Shown here: piece by piece, positions 1-5,915 of the stretch
Layout: each line of letters opens with the position of its first letter
Numbering within the stretch: the first letter of the stretch is position 1
NCBI GenBank assembly: GCA_024683935.1
Contig: JAIKXV010000019.1
Coordinates: forward strand, 1-27,412
Source: Lachnospiraceae bacterium
Lineage (GTDB): Bacteria; Bacillota_A; Clostridia; Lachnospirales; Lachnospiraceae
Direction: 5' to 3'
Length of the DNA: 27,412 nucleotides
Notes under the pieces: generated by a model
Seen by the model: only the letters and a program-made list of their open reading frames with translations
The model's database searches: none
What the model was told of the DNA's origin: nothing
Translations under genes and position numbers: made by a program

Positions 1-123
1 TTCCGTTCCCTCAAAGGTCAGATAATTATTATCTGCCATTACCGTCACGCTCATCCCCAGCATCAACCCGAAGGTCATTGCCAGCGCGAACAGAAAGCCC
101 CCTATTCTTCTCTCCTTTTTCAC
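1..123 (-). CDS. Secreted protein, N-terminal 41 residues only (runs off the window)
   Basis: This is the 5' end of a minus-strand gene cut by the window edge. It begins with a GTG codon at 121-123, preceded by a GGGAGG ribosome binding site 10 nt upstream. The readable part is a classic Sec signal peptide: a basic start (MKKERR), a hydrophobic core from about residue 8 to 27 (GGFLFALAMTFGLMLGMSVT), then a likely cleavage site after VMA (about residue 30) and the mature start DNNYLTFEG. The mature protein is not visible, so function cannot be given. A hairpin terminator and a dispersed repeat lie upstream, so it probably has its own promoter or is expressed by read-through. Confidence 0.72.
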   Translation of the reverse strand, partial: MKKERRIGGFLFALAMTFGLMLGMSVTVMADNNYLTFEGTE

Positions 124-170
124 TTCTGATATTCCTCCCGATCAGTTGGTTACGATGTTGTTTCGTTAAT

Positions 171-231
171 GTCATTCTGAGCGAAGAATCCTTTTAGCTG
201 AAGATAAGATCCTTCGCTATCGCTCAGGATT
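171..231. repeat. Dispersed inverted-repeat element (CTGAGCGAAG-type)
   Basis: The left arm reads GTCATTCTGAGCGAAGAATC and the right arm, in opposite orientation, GATCCTTCGCTATCGCTCAG. The arms are imperfect inverted copies of one another. A related fragment (GATCCTTCGCTTCTTTCAG) occurs at about 8550-8568 between mnmE and mnmG. This kind of short intergenic repeat is widespread in genomes of gut bacteria. I see no coding content. Confidence 0.5.
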
Positions 232-248
232 ACTCATTCCTGAAAAGT

Positions 249-297
249 AAAAAAACCGCTGCACCAAAGGGAAGTCATTCCCTTAAGTACAACGGTT
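249..297 (-). terminator. Rho-independent terminator (minus strand)
   Basis: On the minus strand a 12-bp stem (286-297 with 254-265, including G-U pairs) is continued by an inner 6-bp stem (279-284 with 267-272) and is followed by an uninterrupted T run. It ends either the methyltransferase transcript or, more likely given the promoter at 471-499, a short separate transcript. Confidence 0.8.
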
Positions 298-464
298 CAG
301 GTATTTCAAAAGGAGCGCAGTATGCCCCGTTAAGTCTATTAATCGCTTGTAAGCGCCGAGCCGGGTATAGTGTGGTTGATCTGTTCCTTCCTGTCAAGTC
401 TGTACCCCAAAAACTAATACTTTGATCACCTATCAGTGTTTTCAACCCCGCTTCAAAAGCCCTC
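249..464 (-). ncRNA. Putative small non-coding RNA of about 215 nt
   Basis: A promoter with TTGATA (494-499), a 17-bp spacer and TATAAA (471-476) would start transcription near 464. The next strong signal is the terminator at 249-297. Between them there is no open reading frame with a ribosome binding site. The transcript contains a CGCTCCTTTTG segment (about 313-323, minus strand) complementary to Shine-Dalgarno sequences. I do not recognise a known riboswitch or RNA family. It could also be a leader of the secreted-protein gene at 1-123, although the start codon lies about 125 nt beyond the terminator. Confidence 0.4.
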
Positions 465-470
465 TATATA

Positions 471-499
471 TTTATACTTTCCTTCCCCAAAAATATCAA
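471..499 (-). promoter_or_regulatory. Sigma-A-type promoter
   Basis: On the minus strand the -35 element is TTGATA (494-499), followed by a 17-bp spacer and the -10 element TATAAA (471-476). It lies downstream of the methyltransferase stop codon and points towards the terminator at 249-297. Confidence 0.55.
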
Positions 500-552
500 C
501 AAAATTTTATCTTCTGCTGATTTGACTCCTATCGGCATTTGGGTTCTTACTG

Positions 553-1182
553 TTACCGTTTCTTTATAACCGCTATCGCACACGGCATTCTTCCTTCAAC
601 TACATGATACTCCACGTTATCGTATCCCATTTCCTCAAAGAAAGACCTGTAGGATTCCATGTCAAACTGCTTTTTAAAATCCACTCCCAGAAATTCATTA
701 AACTTCACCACCAGACCTGCGGATTTTTTTGACTTATTGATGAATGTAGGGATTATGATTTTTCCTCCGAGCTTAACAACTCGTTCGAGCTCTGCAAGCG
801 CTTTCCCCGGATCCGGCAAAAGATGGATAACATTACCCGCAACCACTTTGTCAAATCTTGCATCCCTGCATTTGATGTTTGTTATATCCGCGCATTTAAA
901 CCTTACATTGTCATATTTACGGCATTTCTTCGTGGCCTGTTTCAGCATTCCTGCTGCAAAGTCAGTCGCGATCAGGCTTTTACACCGGCTTGCTATATAT
1001 ATGGTTATCGCTCCCGTTCCGCATGCACATTCCAATACATCATCCGTTGAGTCTATAAACTCAGCCACCTTCTTGCCGGTTCCTGCGTAAGTTTTGTGAT
1101 TATATACATTTACAAACAGATCATATAAAGGTGATATCCTGTCCCAAAACTTATCTGCTTCATCTCTTTTAATATCTGACAT
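553..1182 (-). CDS. Class I SAM-dependent methyltransferase (UbiE/COQ5-like)
   Basis: The product, 209 residues from the chosen start, is a small-molecule methyltransferase of the UbiE/Methyltransf_11 type; its substrate cannot be deduced. SAM-binding motif I is VLECACGTG (49-57), the acidic residue ending beta-strand 2 is D74 (LIATDFAAGML), and the later motif FDKVVAGNVIHLLPDP (110-125) is followed by LGGKIIIPTF (138-147), all in canonical order. The reading frame extends 16 codons further upstream to 1230. I chose the ATG at 1180-1182 because AGGAGA sits just ahead of it and because the family fold begins at about this point. It stands alone, separated from the tRNA by a repeat-rich region and a hairpin at 1246-1286. 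Confidence 0.85.
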   Translation of the reverse strand: MSDIKRDEADKFWDRISPLYDLFVNVYNHKTYAGTGKKVAEFIDSTDDVLECACGTGAITIYIASRCKSLIATDFAAGMLKQATKKCRKYDNVRFKCADITNIKCRDARFDKVVAGNVIHLLPDPGKALAELERVVKLGGKIIIPTFINKSKKSAGLVVKFNEFLGVDFKKQFDMESYRSFFEEMGYDNVEYHVVEGRMPCAIAVIKKR

Positions 1183-1245
1183 ATTCTTTCTCCTGTGTAT
1201 CCATTGTCCTTTCTCAAATATTCTGACCATATTAATACTATAACC

Positions 1246-1286
1246 AAAAACAGACTAAAACATTTACACGCATTCAGTCTGTTTTT
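1246..1286. terminator. Bidirectional terminator-like hairpin
   Basis: A perfect 11-bp stem (1246-1256 with 1276-1286) encloses a 19-nt loop. Because the arms begin or end in A5/T5, the structure provides a U-tract on both strands. On the minus strand it isolates the methyltransferase gene from transcription through the tRNA. Confidence 0.55.
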
Positions 1287-1341
1287 ACACTGCTTTGTGT
1301 TCTTACAAAAAAATTGATTTGGCTTTATGCCGGCGCGGTGT

Positions 1342-1464
1342 CGAACCTCGTTCGAGGCCCGACGGTGTCCACGAGAGGGCGCTGCGTGCCGGTGGCACGC
1401 GTTTAGCGCCGACCGAGCAGGACTTTATGTCCTGCGAGACCGAACCTCGTTCGAGGCCCGACGG
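1342..1464. repeat. 24-nt direct repeat, two copies, each a small palindrome
   Basis: Positions 1342-1365 and 1441-1464 are identical over 24 nt. Each begins CGAACCTCGTTCGAGG, which contains the palindrome CCTCG-TT-CGAGG. The start of the unit resembles the complement of a tRNA T-arm. The intervening 75 nt holds two further hairpins. Confidence 0.8.
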
Positions 1465-1470
1465 GCCTCG

Positions 1471-1510
1471 ATAAAGAAAGAGACGGGTTTTATCCCGTCT
1501 CTTTCTTTAT
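1471..1510. terminator. Long perfect hairpin, probable tRNA-Arg terminator
   Basis: A perfect 17-bp stem (1471-1487 with 1494-1510) closes a 6-nt loop just 4 nt beyond the tRNA 3' end. Read on the minus strand, the stem ends in a T-rich TTTCTTTAT. It is best read as the terminator of the tRNA (and possibly of the whole parAB operon), though the T-tract is part of the stem rather than behind it. Confidence 0.65.
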
Positions 1511-1514
1511 CCAG

Positions 1515-1588
1515 CGTCCACGAGAGGATTCGAACCTCCGACCCCACGCTTAGGAGGCGTGTGCTCTATCCTGCTGAGCTACGTAGAC
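1515..1588 (-). tRNA. tRNA-Arg (anticodon CCU)
   Basis: The minus strand folds as a 74-nt tRNA. The acceptor stem GTCTACG pairs with CGTGGAC, with discriminator G. The D-arm begins TAGCTCAG, the anticodon stem CACGC/GCGTG encloses CTCCTAA with anticodon CCT at positions 34-36, and the T-arm is GGAGG-TTCGAAT-CCTCT. The CCA end is not encoded. It decodes AGG. It begins 5 nt beyond the stop codon of the DUF3881 gene, so it may be processed from the operon transcript or use a promoter inside that gene. Confidence 0.96.
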
Positions 1589-1593
1589 ATATA

Positions 1594-2475
1594 TTATGCT
1601 GTGAAATTCACATGACCCTGCAGCCAGATGATTCCTTTGAATCTCCGTCCCGGAGCGGGCTCACCGGTCAAGTCCTTTTCATTGATGCAGACATCAAGCG
1701 TCATGTCATTGCATTTCACAGTTATAACATAAATACCTTCTTTGGTCAAACTGTTGTGCATCAGATGACCTTCCACTATCTCCCCGAGAACCGAGTACAG
1801 ATCACACTCTATCCCCCAGGGCATAAAGTAGGTATCCACCAGCGAAAGGATATCATCTGTCCTTATCCTTTTTGATATAGCGGTATAGGTATCAATATCC
1901 TCCATGGTCAGATCATCTATGGCTTCTTCGTCCCCCTCCCGGGCTGCCGCCAGAAGATGGTGCCGGTTCTCCTCCCGGTCCTTACCTGCTATAACTCTCA
2001 CCGGATCCTTCATCAGCGGAAGAACCACCGCACCCTCGGTGCTCATTGCAGCAAAATTAACAGAGGCATGGGTTTCAGGTTTCATGCCGCCGTTCTTGAA
2101 CTTCAGATAATCCATTCTGTTCTGGAGATAAAAGATCAGACTCACCCCTACCTTCAGATCATCGCAGAGTCCGGCATAGGATTCCTTTTCGATGTGGCGC
2201 TCTATGCTGATCTCTTCAGCAGAGCTCACATTCTGCCCGATGATGTAGGGATAATAATACTCGTATTCGAATTCCGCATCCTCAGTATAGGTTCCGCATA
2301 CGGCGATCCCCAGCAGATCCGCATATTCCTTTCGGAATTCCACTGCTATCGTATCTCCCGTGGTAGAAACATACTGCCGTTCGCCCGGATCCTGTATAAC
2401 ATCCTTTAGTATCTTATCCAGTTCACTTCTTTTTTTGATATCACTAAAGCCTATCGCTCTTAAATACTTATGCAT
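1594..2475 (-). CDS. DUF3881 family protein (function unknown)
   Basis: The 293-residue protein begins MHKYLRAIGFSDIKKRSELD, which I recognise as the DUF3881 signature of Lachnospiraceae. It has no signal peptide, no membrane segment and no catalytic motif that I can identify. It is rich in acidic residues and probably cytoplasmic. The start ATG overlaps the last 8 nt of the DUF4446 gene. A CAGGAG sequence abuts the ATG too closely for optimal spacing, which suggests translational coupling to the upstream gene. It is the last protein gene of the parA-parB-DUF4446 cluster, and this conserved placement hints at, but does not prove, a link with chromosome or cell-cycle functions. Confidence 0.85.
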   Translation of the reverse strand: MHKYLRAIGFSDIKKRSELDKILKDVIQDPGERQYVSTTGDTIAVEFRKEYADLLGIAVCGTYTEDAEFEYEYYYPYIIGQNVSSAEEISIERHIEKESYAGLCDDLKVGVSLIFYLQNRMDYLKFKNGGMKPETHASVNFAAMSTEGAVVLPLMKDPVRVIAGKDREENRHHLLAAAREGDEEAIDDLTMEDIDTYTAISKRIRTDDILSLVDTYFMPWGIECDLYSVLGEIVEGHLMHNSLTKEGIYVITVKCNDMTLDVCINEKDLTGEPAPGRRFKGIIWLQGHVNFTA

Positions 2476-3067
2476 CTCCTGCGGTTCTCTTCGCAGCTCT
2501 TTCCGCTCTCTGAGAAGCCTCCCTTATCACTTTGTCGTGATGATCCTTTGAATTCGTAAGATTCACCGCCTGCTCCAGTGCCTCCTTCTCTTCAAAGCCC
2601 AGCTCTATTGCAGACTTACCCTCCACTATTTCCTTGGTATATGTATAACACCCGTTATTAGAATGTACGGAGTTCATAATGTAGCCATTATCATTCTTAT
2701 CTAACATGCAAAGAGCAAAGCTCAGCTTTCCGCCCATCTCATGAAAGGCGTCATACTTGACTAAGCCCATCTTCTGATAGCAGCTCTCTATGTTCCTTAA
2801 CAGCATATCGATATTTCTTTTATCCCGCCTGGTTGCGGTCTTCAGTTCGGAAATATCGGTAAAAAGCTCTCCGAACTGGTCTTCCAGACTCTTTCCGTCC
2901 TTGCCTTCCATGAATTTCTCATATTCATCCCGAAGGGTGCGTATCTTTGCTCCCTGCACGAAATGCAGGATGAACAGGATCAGTATAAGCAGCAGTAAGA
3001 CTATTATGATTATGGCAGGGTCAAACCAGCCCAGACCAAGATAATTTAATATATTACTCTGATTCAT
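2468..3067 (-). CDS. DUF4446 family membrane-anchored protein
   Basis: The protein has 199 residues with one N-terminal membrane segment (about 17-40, AIIIIVLLLLILILFILHFV), followed by a charged, probably coiled-coil region (about 45-95) and a cytoplasmic domain containing GLVKYDAFHEMGGKLSFALCMLDKNDNGYIMNSVHS (about 101-136). This pattern matches DUF4446, a family often found beside parB in Clostridia; the function is unknown. The gene follows parB after 39 nt and overlaps the next gene by 8 nt, so the group is transcribed together. A membrane protein encoded with parAB could be an anchor or positioning factor, which is inference only. Confidence 0.85.
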   Translation of the reverse strand: MNQSNILNYLGLGWFDPAIIIIVLLLLILILFILHFVQGAKIRTLRDEYEKFMEGKDGKSLEDQFGELFTDISELKTATRRDKRNIDMLLRNIESCYQKMGLVKYDAFHEMGGKLSFALCMLDKNDNGYIMNSVHSNNGCYTYTKEIVEGKSAIELGFEEKEALEQAVNLTNSKDHHDKVIREASQRAERAAKRTAGDA

Positions 3068-3106
3068 TTCCGGATCTCGCCGTTCCTTTCCATTAAAAGG
3101 CTGTCC

Positions 3107-3994
3107 CTATTTCTTCAGCTTCTTTACAAGCTCTTCCAGTTCCTCGGGGGAATAATACTCTATTTCTATCCTGCCCCGCTTATTATCCTTAGCCTTTATA
3201 TTTATCTTTGCACCGATACTCTCCCTGATCTCATCCTCATATTTCCTGAGTATCAGTTCCAGTGCTTCATTATCCTTCTTAACGGTCTTTTTCTTCGGCG
3301 GTTTTACATAGTCCCGAACCATTTTCTCGATCTCGCGGACCGTCATTTCCTTATCGAAGATTTCCACAGCCATTTCGTACTGCTTATCTCCGTCGCTGAC
3401 CGGAAGCAGGGATCTGGCATGGCCCTGACGAAGCTTTCCTTCGATAACCATCTGCTGTACCCTCTGGTCCAGCTTCAATAATCTCATGGCGTTAGTGATG
3501 GTAACCCGGTTCTTTCCGATACGCTCGCCGAGCTCGTCCTGCTTTAAGCCGTAGTCAGACAGCAGCCTCTTATAGGCCTGTCCTTCTTCGATGGGATTCA
3601 GCTTCTGTCTCTGAAGGTTTTCCAGGAGCTGTATCTCCACCTTCTCCTGCTCGTTGAATTCCCTTACTATTACCGGCACTTCATGGAGGCCTGCGATCTT
3701 TGCCGCTCTCCACCTTCTTTCACCGGCAACTATCATATAGCCCCGGTCCTTTTCCTGTACCAGAAGGGGCTGGAATACTCCGTGGGTTCTGATGGAATCC
3801 GCCAGCTCATTTATCTCGTCTTCGCCGAAGTCCTTTCTCGGCTGTTCGGGATCGGGCTCCAGACGGCTGAGCTTAACCCATAATATCTTATCCTTATTCT
3901 CTGTCTCGGTCTTTCTCTCGGCGTTCTTTCCGACTTCCACGCTTTCGGGAATCAGTACGTCAAGACCTTTCCCCAAACCTTTCTTCTTTACCAT
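3107..3994 (-). CDS. parB: Chromosome-partitioning protein ParB (Spo0J)
   Basis: ParB is a CTP-dependent clamp that loads at parS and slides on DNA to organise and segregate the origin region. The 295-residue sequence shows the N-terminal ParA-stimulating motif (KGLGKGLDVLIPE, 5-17), the CTP-binding/ParB core with QPLLVQ (75-80) and GERRWRAAK (91-99), a helix-turn-helix for parS recognition (about 151-173, LKQDELGERIGKNRVTITNA), and a C-terminal dimerisation segment (PEELEELVKKLKK). The start ATG follows AAGGAG at a spacing of about 7 nt; that ribosome binding site overlaps the parA stop region. Three matching parS sites lie 1.8-1.9 kb upstream at 5802-5915. Confidence 0.97.
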   Translation of the reverse strand: MVKKKGLGKGLDVLIPESVEVGKNAERKTETENKDKILWVKLSRLEPDPEQPRKDFGEDEINELADSIRTHGVFQPLLVQEKDRGYMIVAGERRWRAAKIAGLHEVPVIVREFNEQEKVEIQLLENLQRQKLNPIEEGQAYKRLLSDYGLKQDELGERIGKNRVTITNAMRLLKLDQRVQQMVIEGKLRQGHARSLLPVSDGDKQYEMAVEIFDKEMTVREIEKMVRDYVKPPKKKTVKKDNEALELILRKYEDEIRESIGAKINIKAKDNKRGRIEIEYYSPEELEELVKKLKK

Positions 3995-4005
3995 CTCTCT
4001 TCTCC

Positions 4006-4770
4006 TTACTTCGCTTTGATCACAGCTTCCGCAAGCTTCCGGTAGGCTTCGGCTCCGGTGGACTTTGCGTCATATTCCGTTATCGGCATGCCATAGCTGG
4101 GTGCCTCCGCAAGCCTGATATTTCTCGGTATGATCGTCTTATATATATCATCTCCCAAATGTTCGCTAACATTTTCAACAACCTGCTGGGACAGGTTTGT
4201 CCTGGAATCATACATGGTAAATACCACGCCTTCTATATCTAAACGGTTATTCAATCTCTCCCGTACCAGGTTCACCGTCCTGATAAGCTGTGATAGTCCT
4301 TCAAGTGCGTAGTACTCGCACTGAATGGGAACCAGCACGGTGTCCGCTGCGACCAGGGCATTCACGGTAAGTGTGCTGAGGCTCGGCGGGCAGTCGATAA
4401 TAATATAATCATATTCCTTCCTGACATCCTTCATCTTGTTGTCAAGAATATATTCCTTATCCTTTGTGCCGATAAGCTCTATTTCGGCAGCGGCAAGATC
4501 CACATTGGAAGGCACGAGGGATACGTTTTTTATCACCTCTGTCTGTACGCAGTCTCCCAGCTCCGAATTCTCATCCAGCAGCAGATCATATACTGTGCTT
4601 TCTGCGGTATTCTTATCTACCCCCAGACCGCTGGTGGTATTTCCCTGAGGGTCACTGTCTATTACCAGAACCTTCTTCTTTTTCTCAGCCAGACAGGCTG
4701 CCAGGTTTATTGTAGTGGTGGATTTTCCGACTCCGCCCTTCTGATTGGCGATGGCTATTATTTTTCCCAT
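4006..4770 (-). CDS. parA: Chromosome-partitioning ATPase ParA (Soj)
   Basis: This is a deviant-Walker ATPase that binds DNA as an ATP dimer; ParB stimulates its hydrolysis, and in Bacillus its homologue also regulates DnaA. The 254 residues carry the deviant Walker A motif KGGVGKST (11-18), the switch I-like VIDSDPQGN (about 36-44), and Walker B IIIDCPPSL (about 123-131). The length fits chromosomal Soj proteins without a long N-terminal extension. It is the first gene of the parA-parB-DUF4446-DUF3881 cluster (11-nt gap to parB) and has its own promoter at 4848-4856. Confidence 0.97.
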   Translation of the reverse strand: MGKIIAIANQKGGVGKSTTTINLAACLAEKKKKVLVIDSDPQGNTTSGLGVDKNTAESTVYDLLLDENSELGDCVQTEVIKNVSLVPSNVDLAAAEIELIGTKDKEYILDNKMKDVRKEYDYIIIDCPPSLSTLTVNALVAADTVLVPIQCEYYALEGLSQLIRTVNLVRERLNNRLDIEGVVFTMYDSRTNLSQQVVENVSEHLGDDIYKTIIPRNIRLAEAPSYGMPITEYDAKSTGAEAYRKLAEAVIKAK

Positions 4771-4847
4771 GTTTCCCTCAGCTGCTCCTCTCTTATGATT
4801 ATCTGATGATCTTTGAATAAATCCCTGAATTTACGTGAGCGAAAATG

Positions 4848-4856
4848 ATTATATCA
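4848..4856 (-). promoter_or_regulatory. Extended -10 promoter of the parAB operon
   Basis: On the minus strand the sequence TGATATAAT gives a perfect -10 box (4848-4853) with an upstream TG extension. No good -35 element is visible, as is usual for extended -10 promoters. It lies 78 nt ahead of the parA start codon. Confidence 0.65.
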
Positions 4857-4884
4857 CAGAGTTATGGATATTGCATTAGATAAA

Positions 4885-5457
4885 TCATTTGTCTTTTGAC
4901 AGTCTTTGAACCATGTCTTCCTCACAGGAGCGCAATATCCCTTCAACGTCTGCTCCGACAATATCCAGTCCGGCTGCTTTTACCAGCTCCACTTCCTTTA
5001 TCCCGTAAAAGCTTCCTGTCAGTTCTTTTACATATCCGAATCCGTAGCTTTCCGGCAGATAATTGCCTCCGGCTGTCGTAATGTAATAAAGCCGTTCTGC
5101 TTTGCACAGTCCTTCCGGTGTTCCGTCCGGTCTGTAGCGGAAGGTCAGGCCTATCACATTAACAATTTCAAAATACTGCTTCAGCGCTGCAGGAAAGGAC
5201 ATGTCCCAAAAGGGTGCGGCAATCACGATGGTGTCCGCCTCCGAAAACTGCCGGGCAAGGGCGAACATCGGATCATCAAAAGCGCCTTTCTCTATCAGGC
5301 TGTCCCTCTTCTGCAGATACTCTTCATTAACTGAGGGAAAGGGATAGTCTGCCAGCCGGACTTCGGTTACCGGCTGATCCAGGATTGACAGCAGCCGGTC
5401 AGCCAGTCTTCTGGTTCTGGAATCCTTACGCACACAGGCGTTTACGAATAGTACCAT
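4885..5457 (-). CDS. FMN-dependent NAD(P)H oxidoreductase, AzoR/quinone-reductase type
   Basis: The 190-residue protein (from the chosen start) has the flavodoxin-2 fold of FMN-dependent NADH:quinone reductases and azoreductases. Seen in sequence: a phosphate-binding loop after beta-strand 1 (NACVRKDSRTRRLAD, 6-20), the flavin-contacting APFWDMSFPAALKQYFE (81-97), GLTFRY (103-108), and TTAGGNY (127-133). The frame is open a further 12 codons upstream, but AAGGGG lies 8 nt before the ATG at 5455-5457, which decides the start. It follows the DUF3781 gene by 37 nt, and the two are likely co-transcribed. Substrate unknown; quinones or azo compounds are family guesses. Confidence 0.85.
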   Translation of the reverse strand: MVLFVNACVRKDSRTRRLADRLLSILDQPVTEVRLADYPFPSVNEEYLQKRDSLIEKGAFDDPMFALARQFSEADTIVIAAPFWDMSFPAALKQYFEIVNVIGLTFRYRPDGTPEGLCKAERLYYITTAGGNYLPESYGFGYVKELTGSFYGIKEVELVKAAGLDIVGADVEGILRSCEEDMVQRLSKDK

Positions 5458-5494
5458 ATTTATATCCCCTTCATTGGACTTTGACTGAAACAAT

Positions 5495-5734
5495 CTATTC
5501 TTTATGGCACGTGATTATTGTATAGCTGCCGGCATTGACGGTGATCACGCACCCGTCTGTATGTACATACCAGTTTTTACCCTGTCTTTCTATAACTGCG
5601 TCAGGGTCAAGGATTTTCCCCTTGCACCACTCAACCACATCAATGTCGCCGAGGCCGAGGTTTCTCCGTATTCTGTCCACTCCCATGTCGGTGGTGTGGA
5701 CTTTGTTTATGTTTTCTATCAGTGTGTCTTTCAT
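5495..5734 (-). CDS. DUF3781 family protein
   Basis: This small 79-residue protein contains the typical DUF3781 features NINKVHTTDMGVDRIRRNL (9-27), DVVEWCKGKI (32-41) and GKNWYVHTDGCVITVNAGSY (51-70). Function is unknown. No signal peptide or membrane segment is visible. The start codon lacks a good Shine-Dalgarno sequence: the nearest AAGGA is about 15 nt away. It begins 68 nt from the nearest parS site, between the parS cluster and parA. The family occurs in scattered positions in Bacillota, so its presence here may be lineage-specific. Confidence 0.82.
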   Translation of the reverse strand: MKDTLIENINKVHTTDMGVDRIRRNLGLGDIDVVEWCKGKILDPDAVIERQGKNWYVHTDGCVITVNAGSYTIITCHKE

Positions 5735-5801
5735 GGTTGGTTAATAGGGTCCTTGTTGTTAAAGGTGGCCGGAATGACAAAGGGCCTGCCTCTTCCGAAA
5801 A

Positions 5802-5817
5802 TGTTTCACGTGAAACA
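5802..5817. promoter_or_regulatory. parS site 1 (ParB binding)
   Basis: TGTTTCACGTGAAACA is a perfect 16-bp palindrome matching the Bacillus parS consensus TGTTNCACGTGAAACA. It loads ParB encoded at 3107-3994. Confidence 0.96.
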
Positions 5818-5850
5818 TCGTGGTGTATCGAAAATGTGTTTGCACTAAAA

Positions 5851-5866
5851 TGTTCCACGTGAAACA
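5851..5866. promoter_or_regulatory. parS site 2 (ParB binding)
   Basis: TGTTCCACGTGAAACA has one change (position 5) from the perfect palindrome, at the position the consensus leaves free. It lies 33 bp from site 1. Confidence 0.95.
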
Positions 5867-5899
5867 TTTTAGTATTTGTCTCTCACCAGACCACAAGAA

Positions 5900-5915
5900 T
5901 GTTTCACGTGAAACA
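5900..5915. promoter_or_regulatory. parS site 3 (ParB binding)
   Basis: TGTTTCACGTGAAACA is a perfect palindrome directly abutting the rsmG stop codon (5916-5918). It lies 33 bp from site 2, so the three sites are evenly spaced with 49-bp periodicity. Confidence 0.96.

Larger units (their letters stand above)
124..552. other. Intergenic region with repeat, terminator and promoter-like signals
   Basis: This 429-nt stretch has no supportable protein gene. From left to right it contains a dispersed inverted-repeat element (171-231), a strong minus-strand intrinsic terminator (249-297), a stretch with no coding signal that I interpret as the body of a small RNA, and a good minus-strand promoter (471-499). 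The part 500-552 shows nothing clear. Confidence 0.6.
1183..1514. other. Non-coding, GC-rich repeat region between tRNA-Arg and methyltransferase
   Basis: No gene is supported here. Contents: a hairpin (1246-1286), a 24-nt direct repeat (1342-1365 and 1441-1464), several small hairpins (for example 1385-1399 and 1417-1435), a 12-nt copy of the tRNA 3' end (1367-1378) and a long hairpin (1471-1510). The block 1330-1470 is visibly richer in G and C than its neighbours. Confidence 0.7.

Noticed and set aside
1327..1875. A 182-codon plus-strand open frame running through the repeat block, the tRNA and the DUF3881 gene
   Set aside because: It is antisense to a clear tRNA and to a conserved gene. 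The stretch reading HERIRTSDPTLRRRVLYPAE is the well-known artefact of translating a tRNA in reverse.
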